A stretch of DNA of 64,000 bases from Cymodocea nodosa (Eukaryota > Streptophyta > Magnoliopsida > Alismatales > Cymodoceaceae): positions 7,393,001-7,457,000 of the forward strand of contig JAZBRI010000008.1 of NCBI GenBank assembly GCA_036874045.1, given 5' to 3'. Below are positions 33,452 through 46,759 of this stretch, piece by piece. A model generated the notes under the pieces. It was not told the DNA's origin and did not search any database. It saw only the letters and a program-made list of their open reading frames with translations. Both the position numbers and the translations under genes were made by a program. Position 1 is the stretch's first letter. Every line of letters starts with the position of its first letter.

Positions 33452-35204
33452 TGTAGGATCGTATGGCTACACAAGAGGGGGGTGAATTGTGTATTTTTAA
33501 TATTTTCTGAAATATAATTGAAACTTGAAAACTCAAAAATAATTTGAGACAGTGTTTTCATAAAATCATTTTTATTCAAGGTTTCAATTACAATATACAA
33601 TTCAATTCTCCTCAGAAATTGTAGATGCAATTATATTTCGATACCATGTTTCATCTATACAATTTCATAACTACAAACAGAGAAAACTAATTTGCAGAAT
33701 TTAAAACATTTCTCCATTTTTGAGATCTTTCTTCTTCTTTCTTCTTCCTTCTTCAGCAATTCTTCAGTGACGAATATCTTGTCTTTTTATGCTTCACCAA
33801 ATTTGCTTTCTTCTGATACTTCAAATCTTCAGTGACGAAAATCTTACCTTTTTATGCTTCACTTAATTTTCTTCCACTTGAGAGATTTTGCCCGAAGAGG
33901 TGTTTTTGATCCTTGAAAAAGATTTTTCTTTTGGTGTGCAAGGATGGTTTGATCCTTGAAAAGATTTTTCTTTTTGTGTGCAAGGATGGTTTGATCAACG
34001 AGAACTCTATGCCTTTTATACTGTATCTTCATTTCATGCATATCCTCCACGTTTAATCACTACCAGTTTTCCACTTCTCCACGTCTTTTCTTTTTCCTTC
34101 ATCGAAACACACACGTTCCAACCCACGTTTATATTTCAAATTTTCTTTAATCATCAGTCTTGATCTCTGAAAAATTTCCTACAAAATAAACTTTCTCGTC
34201 CAAAAATTTTTCGTCAGTGTAATAAGAAGTCATTACTTTAATGTTAACTAAACGAGTAGCACAAGTATATATATATAACTTAACGTTTCTAACTTAACGA
34301 GTTCACCATGTGCCATTTCACGTGACAAGTATTGTCGCTAACTCAACGAACTAAGTCTGCGGTGTTATGCTAACTCAACAAATGAGTTTAACCTTTCTTT
34401 CGGAAGGTTAAACGACAACTCACCGAAAATAGTTTAAGTTTCAGATAATTACAGATGTAAGTCACCGAAAAACTCTTTATATTATAAAACTAGTGAGACA
34501 CGTGTCAAGATTTGAAAACATGACTTAAGTTACCTTTCGGATAGTTACGACTATAAGTCTCCGAAAAACTTTAACTCACCGATTCAGTAATAAACAAATG
34601 TTTTTATAATAAGAATTTTACCATGTGCAAAAATAACAACTTAAGTTTATAACGCTAACCTAACGCGTTGCCTTAGTGTTCAATATAGCAACTCAACGCG
34701 TTTAGTTATGTTAACTTAACGAGTTAAACATGTTCACCTCACGTGATACAATACAACATTCGTAACTTACAATTTCACCACGTGTATAACACTAACTTAA
34801 CGAGTTCGTCTCTTCTTTTACTCACTAACTTAACGAGTTATCACGTGACCTATTTTAACTTTTAAGCCTCTAACTTAACGAGTTCTCACGTGACCTCTAT
34901 ACAAACAAAACTCTAACTTAACGAGTTGTCTAAACGTGCACTATTCATGATACAGAAGATATAACTTTAAAACATATCATGCTTTTCAATAAAACCACAC
35001 ATTAACTTAACGTTTAGCTAAATGAGAAATTAATGCAACGAAAGGACTAGTTATTAACTTCAGATCCAATACAGACAAGTATTTATATCAGTAAGCTTTT
35101 TCTGTATTAATTGATGATTTTAATTTCTTTTCACAAGCAATAGTAATTGAGCAAATATGATTATTTTCATTCAGCACACATCATCAAAACAAAAATACTC
35201 AACA
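33452..35204 (-). repeat. Element C 3' LTR (1753 bp)
   Basis: The plus strand starts TGTAGGATCGTATGGCTACA and ends AAAAATACTCAACA. It has a block of about 190 bases (34384-34575) absent from the A, B and D LTRs, with TTTCGGAAGGTTAAACG, CACCGAAAA, CTTTCGGATAGTTACG and TCTCCGAAAAAC. This block also occurs in the partner LTR (43815-44022). CACGTG boxes and AACTTAACGAGTT motifs are frequent in 34240-34930. Confidence 0.92.
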
Positions 35205-35218
35205 ATCTCCCCCTTTTT

Positions 35219-35702
35219 GATGATGACAAAACCATATTAAATTAATTATGAAATATGTTTAACTCAACAAAGCGCCTTCGTTGCGTTAACTTTTAATTCA
35301 ACAAACTTGTTTGTTGACTTAAGTTCACTTAAGCTTATTTCTATTGTTTGTGTAAATTTTACCTCTCAAAACTAAAACTTCTCAAATGTCAATAATTATA
35401 TAAGTATCAGTTTTCTAATTATCTTCTATTAGATTACAATAACCATTAAATAGCATCTCCTTTTATAATATATATATGCAATTAAGATCATAATCATCTT
35501 TTTATAATATTTCTCCCCCTTTTTGTTATTAATCAAAAAGATAATTACAGAGAATATATATATATATATATAAGAGAATTACAACAACGATTTCTGTAAA
35601 CAAGAATAATAATTAAACACATTTACAGAAAAATGTATTGTTAAATGAATCAAACAAGTAATACAAATATTACATTTTGTATTCAGAAACAAACAAAAAT
35701 AG
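35219..35702 (-). other. Element C noncoding region between third ORF and PPT
   Basis: A+T-rich, without a gene. It contains a short (AT)n run near 35555-35573 and a second minus-strand AAAAAGGGGGAG tract near 35514-35526, besides the true PPT at 35205-35218. Confidence 0.6.
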
Positions 35703-37820
35703 TTATCGACCCCTCCTAAGTATATCACTTATAGCATTGCATATTTTATCTCCTAGATGCCTAATATCATTTCTGATGTCGTTCAGCACTGCATCTAAGT
35801 CAGAAAGTAGTTGGGTTTGCTATTTTGCTTGAACTGAATAACTTTGTTGTTGTTGTATATGGTCTGTATCAGGTTGTTGTTGTTGTCGTTGAGGTTTATG
35901 CATGGCCTGGAATTTTTGCAAATCTTTGACAATAAATGCTCTCATGCCTTTAGTTTCAGAGGGCTAGTCGGATAAAGTCAATTGGCCTGTAAGGATTCTA
36001 CATACAGTATCACCATAAAATAACTTTGAACACATATGCTGTAGTTGAGACAAAAATACATTAAACCAATTTATTTGAATTCTATTCAGTAGGCCATAAG
36101 TTGCATATAAACAGCTTCTGTTGACTTCCAAATTGTGTCCAACTCTCTAAAATAAATTTGCATGCAATATATTTGCAATAAATCTTGCCTCTACATTTAG
36201 TTTTTCCATTAATCTCATTTCAGAATATACATCTGGAATTTTTGATAAAGACTGAATGTTCCATTCCAGTTGTCTTATCATGTCAAATCTATTGGTAACA
36301 ACAACACCTTCATTCTTTAATCCTAAAACTTCATTTATTTGAGTTTTCAGAAAATTTCCATTCTTGACCAGATTGCTATAAAAAGCTGCAATAAGCTTTG
36401 TGTATTGCTTCCATTTCGTTCCTACTGGCACGAATTTAATGAGGAATTGAAACTCAAACAGATCTCTTATTTCCATTAAATGTCTGAATTTTATTGGACG
36501 AGCATGCAGAATCTGACATGTAATCAGATTATTGTATTTCTACAATGCTTTTTCAGATCTAAAATGAATTGCATTACCTTGAATGTTTAATATTGTACAC
36601 AAAGAAGGTAATACCTGAAGCCGTGATTCAGAGTTTAATTCATCTTCAGGAACCTCTTCTTCAAAATGAATGTCATGTTGTTCCTCTTCGAAAATATTAT
36701 CTTGAAGCTGCTCAGGTAAGCTTGATTCTTCAGCTTCAATAGAGTTAGGAACATTGTCAATATGCTCAACATTCATCTGTTCAGTCTCTATAGAATGTTC
36801 AGAGTTCAATTTTTCCACAAATTCTATAGCCGGTGTATCTGTCTATAATTGTTCATTCTTTTCAACAGATATTTTCATTGATTCATGTTGTGAATTCTCA
36901 GACTCTACTTCTATAGATTTTGTAGAAGGCTAGTTAACTTTTAGCTCTTCTGGAGTCTTAACATTTTCAATATCTACTACTCTAGACAATTCAGCCTGTG
37001 AACTAGTTACTACTTCAACATTCTCAATTATATCTGCAATAACTTGTTCAACGTCAAGTGCCTGATGCTCTGATTTTTTAATTTCTACATCATCAGGACT
37101 TGTACTAATAGAAAAACTGGAGCTCATATTTGACTTGTATTTCTTCTCAAGATTTCTAGCAAGGGAAAATAAGGTCTCATTATCTTCATCAGTTTCAGCG
37201 TGTTCAGAATTGATGAGTTTATCAGATGCATAATAAGGTACAATGTCTAGACATACATTGTCCTTTGGAAATAAATTTTCATCTGATTTTCCTTTTTCAA
37301 TAGACTTTGTTTCCTTAGACATAATTTTTTTGACTTTCCTTCTTCTATAACATTTCTGTTTCTCCTTCTCAAGTATTGCTGTTTTCTTTTCAATTTGCTC
37401 CATAAAAGTTTTCTACTTTAATTCTTCTAAGGCACTTTCTTTTGCAATGGCCTTTCGAAGACTATCAACTTTTGTTTTGTCTATAGCAATACTTGATTCT
37501 ACTTGTTTTGAATATAAAGGAGTAGGGATAGCTGATTCATGCTCTTCCTCAAATGCATGTAGTCTTGTACCGTTTATAGGAGTTTGAGGAGTTCTATTTG
37601 ATGAACCTACACCTTTTCCCAAATATTTTGCATACTGTTCCAAAAATGCAATCTCAACACATTTCATTTTGTATTCTCTATCAAATTTACTTTTTTCCAC
37701 TTGAAATATTTTCTTGAACCAAGTGCGTGGAACTTCATCATTCTCTATTTCTTTTCCTTTTGCATCTCTTCTGCTTTTGCCTTTTCCTCTGCCATGACCT
37801 TTGTAGAACTTGGAGACCAT
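35703..37820 (-). pseudogene. Element C third ORF (envelope position)
   Basis: It begins at 37820 with MVSKFYKGHGRGKGKSRRDA, a basic Gly/Lys/Arg-rich start that could bind nucleic acid or act as a nuclear signal. Next come a helical region (CVEIAFLEQYAKYLGKGVG, ATPLYSKQVESS-type wording), an acidic Ser/Glu-rich middle (DEDNETLFSLARNLEKKYKS) and the conserved C-terminal domain (EIRDLFEFQFLIKFVPVG, VLGLKNEGVVV, ARFIANILHANLF). The Gln-rich tail has QQQQ runs. No transmembrane helix is evident. It is related to the G3 third ORF in the C-terminal domain only. It is broken in a few places. Confidence 0.85.
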
Positions 37821-39392
37821 CGTTGCAGGTTGTAATAGCAACAAGCGGGAAAGATTTTCTTGACAAAGTTTACAAATAACCCAAGTACCCGTATAATAAG
37901 TGTTTAAATAGGTTTTTTTTAGGCGTAGAACTCAACATGAAGAGAAGTCGGGTTTAGAAATCAAATAAATATTGAATAAAGCTTATTCAATTAAGATACC
38001 CGAAATATTCAAGTATAACTCGTTGAGTTAACTAACCTAACGAGTAAAATGCTGTCTAGAAGCATTTTTACACGTTACCTTATCTAACATAACGTCTAGT
38101 TAGTACACGAAACAATTTTCGGATGCTTCCAACTGAAACGTTCTGAAAACAACACACATGCTAAACTTAACATTATCTTGAGGACATTGTAAACTATTTG
38201 AACATTTTGTCTTTTGAATCTAAAATAGTTTATTTGTCTTTTTAAATTGTTTCTTTTGATTAACTAAGATTTGTATTCTAAATTATATTAATCTGTTATT
38301 GACATTGTTAATCCTCCCCCTACAAATATACTTCAAATATATATTCAATTAACATAGGAAATATACTTGTAGTGACAATAGATGTTAAGTATAACTATAC
38401 TTTTAAATTTTCTTTTTAGAGACTTCCGTTATCCTGACATCATCAAAAATGATTTCGAGAATCAATTCCTACAGTATATGAATCAAAACACAGCTTTGAA
38501 CTCAATGTGATTAATTCAAGGAGAATAAAAGAATGTATCTCAAATAAACGTTTTCAAAAGTACTAATATTGATTCAATAAATTAGTAGTCATATTGGTAG
38601 AAACTATATGCGATTCAAAGATATCTGTAATTAATGAAACAACATTTTTTTTTTTTTTTCAAAATAGAGAATATTGATAATTTTCTTTAAAAGTTAGTTT
38701 GAAAAGCTTGAATCATACAATAGCTTTCTAATGTACCCGTGTAATGAGCTTTCAGTCAACAATCCCAGATCTGATCAGGACCTTAGGTTGCCAGATTTAA
38801 AGAATCCTTTTTCAGGACAACAATCCTTACATACCTATCTACTCAAGTACAAAAGGCTCGTGATCAAACTGATCAATAAACTCTCAAAGATTTTCACTTT
38901 GTAAGCACTTTTCATTTTAAGCACAGTATATATGTATTCCATTAATACAGATGCAATAAAACACAAATCTCATACAATTTTTACTTCTATGATTGTATTG
39001 AGAATATGAATCAGTTTCAATAAGCTTATACTTTTGATTAACAGTTTAAGATGAGTTACATATAACTTATTCTACAAGTTTAATCAATTAAGTCAAATTT
39101 ATGCATGATCATATGCATTTTCCTTGTTTCAAAGAAAACATTTAATCAAAATTTCAGAATGTCAGAAGTATTTAATGTTTTTCATTTACACTTCCACTTA
39201 AAATTGTAAAAACCATTAAAATTGATAAACTACTTAAAATCAATAAGATACTACTATGATTTTACAATAAATACATAGTATCTTAAGCAGCAGTTTAGAT
39301 ATTACTCTAGATATTTATAATAAGTATATAATATCTATGAGGTGAACAACATCATCAATAATATTTATCTTTTTATGTGGAGTTTAAGCATT
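37821..39392 (-). other. Element C spacer with module X
   Basis: Noncoding, the homologue of 28471-30056 and 50863-52452. The module X core is at about 38695-38890. A T-run (38646-38660) and a minus-strand TAGGGGGAGGATT tract (38311-38323) are visible. No conserved ORF. Confidence 0.65.
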
Positions 39393-40440
39393 TTACACAT
39401 CACATAGCCTACAAATACCTAAATTTAATCTAATGTTGCAGAATGTATTTTCGTCTAGAGGTTTTGTAAATATATCAGCAAATTGATTTTTACTAGAAAC
39501 AAATTCTAATTTAATTTTTCCTTTAATTACGTTATCTCTTAGAAAATGATGTCTAACCTTTATATGCTTTGCTCTCGAATGCAATACAAGATTTTTGGAA
39601 ATATTTATTGCAGAACTACTGTCACAATAAATCTCAGTTGTATCATAAGATAATCCAAAATCTTCTAAAGTTTGCCTTATCCATAGAATCTGAGTGCAAA
39701 ATAGTGCAGCAACAACATATTCAGCTTCTATAGTAGAAAGTGCTACACAGTTTTGCTTTCTACTAAATCATAACACCAAATTATTTCTGAATAATTGACA
39801 TGTGCCACTAGTACTCTTTCTATCAGATTTAGATCCTGCATAATCAGCATCAGTATATCCTATAAAATCTATTGAACTATCCTTAGAATAATACAGTCCG
39901 AAATTTTTAGTTCCTTGTATATATCTAAATATTCTTTTAACTGCAATTAAGTGTGATTCTTTAGGATTAGATTGAACTCTAGCACAAACACACAGCAAAC
40001 ATAATATTAGGTCTACTAGCAGTCAAATAAAGTAAAGAACCAATCATACTTCTGTATTTTCTTTGATCTATAGATTTTCCTATGTCATCAATATCTAATT
40101 TTAAAGTAGTACTCATAGGAGTTCCTCGAATCCTTGTATCATTAAAATTAAATTTCTTAAGCATTTCATTTGCATATAATATCAATTTTCAGTTAGTTTT
40201 ATGACACTTAGCAAATTAAATCCTAGGTTTTCTACATATAGTACATTCGAAATAACACAAGTACGAGTTATTTGAACATTGCCCATACCTATGATTTTAT
40301 CTTTGATTTTGTTTCCAAATGTTACACTTCCTTTCATGGTATTTGTAAAATTTTGTAATAGACTTTTCCATCTGGTCATGCGACTTGATGCTCCATTGTC
40401 CAAGATCCATTTTGATGTTGTTTCCTCCTACAACACAAAT
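39393..40440 (-). pseudogene. Element C reduced pol: protease piece, RT end, RNase H
   Basis: From the upstream side, a protease segment with the active-site-like WTMEHQV / MDNGASSRMTRW reading and VISNVLYVENLGFNLLSV, then directly the C-terminal RT part (YANEMLKKFNFNDTRIRGTP, MIGSLLYLTASRPN, IFRYIQGTKNFGLYYS, YTDADYAGSKSDRKSTSG) and RNase H ending ICRLCDV. Integrase and the RT catalytic part are not present in this copy. It is the middle stage between A (full pol where visible) and B and D (pol-less). Confidence 0.85.
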
Positions 40441-42688
40441 TAAGAAAAACTTTTCCTGGTACCCAATGTTGTGCAGGACCAAGTTCATTAAACGCATATT
40501 TCTTCTTTTTGTTTAAAAATAGTTTAACATTATCGTTTATATTCTTATTAGTTGTAAGTACTATTGATTTATCATTAGCTTCATACTCACATATAACATT
40601 ATTGCTTTTACAATCATCCTTTTTGTTTTCAGATGTAGTATAATCAAGACCAAACAGATTTTTATTAAATGTTAATTTATTTTGGTCATGCTTATACATT
40701 TCAGTAAGTTCATACCAAGATTTTGTACTTGTATTAACATTTTCCGTACATACAAAATCTTTTTCTACACAAGAATTTTTAGTTTTCTCACATGCAGAAT
40801 GAGTAATTGGTCTAATACCAGTGTATTGAATTACATGCTTAGATTTCTGAATTTTCAATTTACTACCATTGTTTGAAATTTTAGAAACATTAGAAACTGA
40901 ATTTCCAGAACAAGAAACAAGATTTTTAGAAACATTTATAGTCATGTTAGAAGTACAATTTGACAAATCACATTGATTTATATTATTACTTCATGATTCA
41001 TCCCTTGAAGTACCTACTTCTACATATTTATTACCTTGTTTCATAATAAAAGGAATTTTAGTCTTAGATTTACTTGAACTGCAACTAATAAATCCTTTAT
41101 TGGGTTGAGATTCAGGATATTCAGGATAATCAAATTCTAAGCCAAATTTATAAGACACTGCAAGGGTACTAGTTAGTTTGTCTAACTTAGTTTGACTTAA
41201 ATTCCATTTCTCAATGGTAGAATTTAAATCTTGCTCTCTCAGTTTTAATTTATCTATCTCTAATTCAAGTTCATTTATATTGCTTCTCAATATTTCATTT
41301 TCAGATTCTATCTTTAATTTTTCAGCATTTATATTCTATATTTGTTCATGCAAGATGCATTCATTAAATCTAAATTTTTGAAAATCTCTAGCATGATTTT
41401 CATTATCACATTTAAACTTTTCTAATGTAGTAGACAGGAAACAATTTTCTTCTTCCATAATGAATGAAGATTTTCTAATATTCTTATTTTCCAGTTTACA
41501 TACTTTAAGTTTTTGTAATAATGCATGATAAGCACATAATAATTCATCAAAGTTGAAATCTGAATGACTTTCAGGATTAGATATTACCTCAGTCTCATCT
41601 GCCATGAAGCACACATGAGCAACGTCTTCTAACTCTTGTTCTCCTTCTGAGTGTGAAGATTTTGATACTGGTTCCTTAGATTCAGACTCTTCAGACGTGT
41701 CATCTCAAGAGACCTTTAAAGCCTTTTTCTTATAAAACTTTTTCTGAGTCGTCTTCTTCTGATTTGTCCTACTTTGCTTTTCATTTTTCCTCATAGGACA
41801 ATCTAGAGAAAGATGTCTAGGTTTCTTACAGTTGTAACATACATACTTTCTGGATGAAGAATTCTTGTCATTTAGTGATTTTGACGTTGAAGGTTTATCA
41901 TTTTTGTTCCATTGCTATTTCCTAGCTTTCCATGCTTTCTTGAATTTCCTAGTCAGCAAAATCAAATCCTCGTCAGAATCAGTAGATATATCAGAATCTG
42001 AATTAATTTCGAAGGTTTTTTCTTTCTTCATTTTTAGTTTGTTGTGACTAAGTGATTCATTTAATTGAACTTCATAAGTTGTTAAATTTCCTATAAGTTC
42101 ATTCATAGTATAAACATTTAAATCTCGTGATTCCTCAATTGATGTTACTTTTTGAGACCATTTAGAACTTAGGGATCTGAGAAGTTTTCTCACAAAATCC
42201 TTCTGTTCAAAATTCTTTCCTAAGCATTTTAAAGAGTTTATGATATCAAGAAATCTGGAAAGCATCTCAAAAATACTTTCTTCTTCATGCATCTTAAAGA
42301 GTTAATACTTATGAATCAACATGTTTATTTTAGTCTCTTTAACTTGAGAAGTACCTTCATGTGAAAATTCTAATGCATGTCACACCTCATAAGCAGATTT
42401 ATATGCCGACACTTTACTGAACTGTTCATAACTCAATGCACAAAATAAAATATCTAAGCCCTTAGCATTCAGAGTTTCATTTTCTTTTTCAGTAATTGTC
42501 CAAGTATTATAAGGAGTAGTTAACGGAGTATATGGTTTAGAAATCATGAACCACAACTTAAGATATATACTTTGAAGAAAAATAGTCATCCTATATTTCC
42601 AATATTCAAAATGTATTCCATCAAATAAAGGAGGACGATTAAGATTTTGGCCTTCATATAAAGAAAAATTACCATTTCAAGTAGCCAT
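40441..42688 (-). pseudogene. Element C gag
   Basis: SIRE-type gag starting near 42688. The capsid-type part reads LYEGQNLNRPPLFDGIHFEY in the first codons, then LNAKGLDILFCALSYEQFSK, LIHKYELF, SMFEML-type wording, KCLGKNFEQKDFVRKLLRSL and MNELIGNLTTYEVQLNE. A zinc knuckle region follows near 41790-41850, then an acidic stretch (DTSEESESK), a long coiled coil (NINELELEIDKLKLREQDLN) and an Asn/Lys/Ser-rich tail up to the protease. The same layout is seen in D (+) and B (-). It is broken in several places. Confidence 0.88.
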
Positions 42689-42874
42689 CTAACCATAGAT
42701 TTTTCAACCTATTTGATTTTAAACAGTCTAAAAGCTTTAAAACAACTTGAGCCTTAAATCAAGAAAGTTAAACGTATGCTTAGATATTAATTTCTGTTTA
42801 AAAACAAGGAAGGTAGAATAAGCAATGATATTAAATAAGTTGGTATAGATTTTATATCAAAGATTATTAACAAA

Positions 42875-42886
42875 GCTCTGATACCA
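42875..42886 (-). other. Element C primer binding site
   Basis: The minus strand reads TGGTATCAGAGC, complementary to the 3' end of plant initiator methionine tRNA. It lies two bases inside the 5' LTR edge (42889). The matching sites are at 48346-48357 in D (exact) and 59730-59741 in B (one difference). Confidence 0.93.
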
Positions 42887-42888
42887 CT

Positions 42889-44263
42889 TGTAGGATCGTA
42901 TGGCTACACAAAAGGGGGGTGAATTGTCTATTTTTAATATTTTCTGAAATATAATTGAAACTTTAAAACTCAAAAACAAGTCGAGACAGTGTTTTCATAA
43001 AATCATTTTTATTCAAGGTTTCAATTACAATATACAATTCAATTCTCCACAGAAATTGTAGATGTAATTATATTTCGATAACATGTTTCATCTATACAAT
43101 TTCATAACTACAAATAGGGAAAATTAATTTGCGGAATTTAAAACATTTCTCCCTGTTTGAGATCGTTCTTCTTCTTCTTTCTTCTTCCTTCTTCAACAAT
43201 TCTTCAGTGACGAATATCTTGTCTTTTTATGCTTCACCGAATTTGCTTTCTTCTGATACTTCAAATCTTCAGTGACGAAAATCTTACCTTTTTATGCTTC
43301 ATTGAATTTTCTTCCACTTGAGAGATTTTGCCCGAAGAGGTGTTTTTGATCCCTAAAAAAGATTTTTCTTTTGGTGTGTAGGGATGGTTTGATCCTTGAA
43401 AAGATTTTTCTTTTTGTGTGCAAGGATGGTTTAATCAACGAGAACTCTATGCCTTTTATATTGTATCTTCATTTCATGCATATCCTTCACGTTTAATCAC
43501 TACCAGCTTTCCACTTCTCCACGTCTTTTCTTTTTCCTTCATTGAAACACACACGTTCCAACCCACGTTTATATTTCAAATTTTCTTTAATCATCAATCT
43601 TGATCTTTGAAAAATTTCCTACAAAATAAACTTTCTCGTTCAAAAATTTTTCCTCAGTGTAATAAGAAGTCGTTACTTTAATGTTAACTAAACGAGTAAC
43701 ACAAGTATATATATAGAACTTAACGTTTCTAACTTAACGAGTTCACCATGTGCCATTTCACGTGACAAGTACTGTAGCTAACTCAACGAACTAAGTTCAT
43801 GTTGTTATGCTAACTCAATGAACCAGCTTAACCTTTCTTTCAGAAGGTTAAACGATAATTCACCGAAAACAGTTTAAGTTTTCGATAGTTACGGATGTAA
43901 GTCACCGAAAAACTCTTTATATTATAAAACTAGTGAGACACGTGTCAAGACCTGAAAACATGACTTAAGTTACCTTTCGGATAGTTACGACTGTAAGTCT
44001 TCAAAAAACTTTAACTCACCGATTTAGTAATAAACAAATGTTTTTATAATAAGAATTTTACCACGTGCAAAAATAACAACTTAAGTTTATAACGCTAACC
44101 TAACTTAACGAGTTGTCTAAACGTGCACTATTCATGATACAAAAGATATAACTTTAAAACATATCATGTTTTTCAATAAAACCCCACATCATTGAGCAAT
44201 AGTAATTGAGCAAATATAATTATTTTCATTCAGCACACATCATCAAAACAAAAATACTCAACA
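42889..44263 (-). repeat. Element C 5' LTR (1375 bp)
   Basis: Partner of 33452-35204. The plus strand starts TGTAGGATCGTATGGCTACA and ends AAAATACTCAACA. It shares the C-specific TTTCGGATAGTTACG block (43815-44022). A minus-strand TATAAAAGGC-type box is expected near 43450 (here TTTATATTG on the plus strand). It is shorter than its partner LTR. Confidence 0.9.
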
Positions 44264-45694
44264 TCGAGCATGCAGAATCTGACATATAATCAAATTATTA
44301 TATTTCTACAATGCTTCTTCAGATCTAAAATGAATTGAATTACCTTGAATTTGTAATACTGTATATAAAGAAGGTGATACCTGAAGCGGTGATTCTGAAT
44401 TTATTTCATCTTCAGGAACCTCTTCTTCAAAATGATTGTCATTTTGTTCCTCTGTCAAAATATTATCTTGAAGCTGCTCAGGTTAGCTAGATTCTTCAGC
44501 TTTAACAGTGTTAGGAACATTTTCAATATGCTCTACATTCATTAGTTCAGTCTCTACAGAATGTTCAGAGTTCAATGTTACCATAAATTCTACAACTGGT
44601 GTATCTGTCTATAATTGTTCATTTTGTTCAACAGATATTTCCATTAATACATGCTGTGAACTCTCAAACTTTGGTTCTATAGATTCTAAAGAAGGCTGGT
44701 TAGCATTTAGCTCTTCTGGAGTCTTAACATTGTCAATATCTACTACTCCAAACAATTCAGCCTGTGAACTAGTTACTGCCTCAACATTGTCAATTATATC
44801 TGTAATAACTTGTTTAATGTCAGTTGCCTGATGCTCTGATTTTTCAATTTCTGCATCATCAGGACTTGTACTAATAGAAAAACTTGAGCTCATATTTGAC
44901 TTGTATTTCTTCTCAAGCTTTCTAGTAAGGGAAAATAAAGTCTCATTATCATCATCAGTTTCAGTATGCTCGGAACTAATGAGTTTATCAGATGCACAAT
45001 AAGGTACAATGTCTAGACATACATTGTCCTTTGGAAATAAATTTTCATCCGATTGTCCTTATCCAATAGACTTTATCTCTATAGACATAATCTTTTTGAC
45101 TTTTCTTCTTCTATAACATTTTTGTTTCTCCTCTTCAAGTGTTGTTGTTTTCTTTTCAATTTGCTCCATAAAAGTTTTCTGCTTTAATTCTTCAAAGGCA
45201 CTTTCTATTGCTATAACCTTTCGAAGACTGTCAACTTTTCTTTTATCTACAGCAATATTTGATTCTACTTGTTTTGAATATAAAGGGGTAGGGATAGCTG
45301 ATTCATGCTCTTCCTCAAATGCATGTAATCTTATACCGTTTATCTGTATTTGAGGAATTCTAGTTGATGTACCTACACCTTTTTCCAAATATTTTGCATA
45401 CTGCTCGAAAAATACAATCTCAGCACATTTCATTCTGTATTCTCTATCAAATTTACAACGAATACCCATGTATGTAATATTTTCATCAGTATTTTGAAGC
45501 TCTTGTCTAACTTCATCTAGTATACCTTGAGGAAAGAAGTAATCTCTATAAATTTCTGCCAACCTTTTGTCCACTCGAAATATTTTCTGAAACCAAGTGT
45601 GTGGAACTTCATCATTCTCTATTTCTTTTCCTTTTGCATCTCATCTGCTTTTGCTCTTTCCTCTGCCACGACCTTTGTAGAACTTGGAGACCAT
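44264..45694 (-). pseudogene. Element B third ORF, N-terminal and middle part
   Basis: The homologue of 37820-36500 in C, starting near 45694. Visible wording is MDKRLAEIYRDYFFPQGI, LDEVRQELQNTDENITYMG, YRMKCAEIVFFEQYAKYL, AIPTPLYSKQVESNIAVD, MSSSFSISTSPDDAEIEK and VDIDNVKTPEELNANQPS. It is acidic and rich in Ser, Glu and Lys. It continues on the far side of element C at 33451. It is broken in a few places. Antisense ORFs over it (such as 44508-44831) are shadows. Confidence 0.85.
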
Positions 45695-46759
45695 CATCGC
45701 AGGTTGTAACAGCAACTAGCGGGAAAGATTTTCTTGACAAAGTTTACGAATAACCTAAGTGCCCATGTAATAAGTGTTTAAGTAGGGTTTTTGGGTGAGT
45801 AACTCAACATGATGAGAAGTTGGGTTTAGATATTAAATGAATATTGGATAAAGTTTATTCAATCAAGGTACCCGAAATATTCAAGTATAACTTGTTGAGT
45901 TAACTAACCTAACAAGTAAAAAACTGTCTAGAGGTAGTTTTACACGTTACCTTATCTAACATAAGGTTCAGTTAGTACACTTAAAACAATTCTCAGATGT
46001 TTCCAACTGAAATGTTTCGAACACACCACAATAGCTATACCTTAACATTTTCTTTAGAACATTGTAAACTATTCTAACATTCCTGTCCTTTGAATCTAAA
46101 ATAGTTTGTTTGTCTTTTTAAATTATTTCATCAAGATTTTAAGAGGACATTAAGTCAGATTAACCAAGATTTGTATTCTGAATAATATTAATTTGTTTTG
46201 GACATTGTTAATCCTCCTCCTACAAATATACTTCTTATATATTCAATAACATACAAAATATACTTGTATAACAATAGATGTTAAGTATAACTATTCTTTT
46301 AAATTTTCTTTTCAGAAACTTCTGTTATCTTGAATTCATCAAGAATGATTTCCAGAATCAATTCCTATTGTATATGAATCAAAACATAACTTTAAACTTA
46401 ATATGATTAACTCAAGGAGAATAAAAGAATGTATCTCAAATAAATGTTTTCAAAAGTACTAATGTTGATTCAATAAATCAGCAATCATATTGGTAGAAAC
46501 TATATCGATTCAAAGATATTTGTATTTAATGAAACAACTTTTTCTTTTCAAAATAGTAATTATTGATAATTTTCTTTAAAAGTTAGTTTGAAAAGCTTGA
46601 ATTATACAAGAGTTTTCTAATGTACCTATGTAATGAGCTTTCAGTCAACAATCCCAAATCTGATCAGGACTTTAGGTTACTAGATTTAAAGAATTCTTTT
46701 TGAGGACAACAATCCTTACATACCTATCTACTCAAGTACAAAAGGCTCGTGATCAAACT
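45695..46759 (-). other. Element B spacer, first part (module X), up to element D
   Basis: Noncoding, the homologue of A 28471-29540. It ends inside the module X core (46585-46759), where element D was inserted after AAACT (46755-46759). The other half resumes at 56731 with AAATT. Confidence 0.75.

Larger units (their letters stand above)
33452..44263 (-). mobile_element. Element C: SIRE-like copia element inserted in B
   Basis: LTRs at 44263-42889 (5') and 35204-33452 (3'), flanked by TTGAC (33447-33451) and TCGAG (44264-44268), a decayed 5-bp duplication of the TCGAG seen at this site in related copies. Parts are PBS (42886-42875), gag (42688-40441), a reduced pol with a protease piece, the RT end and RNase H (40440-39393), module X spacer, third ORF (37820-35703) and PPT (35218-35205). 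Integrase is not present. LTR difference is roughly 5-6% over the first 260 bases, about 2 million years. It is broken in many places. Confidence 0.9.
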
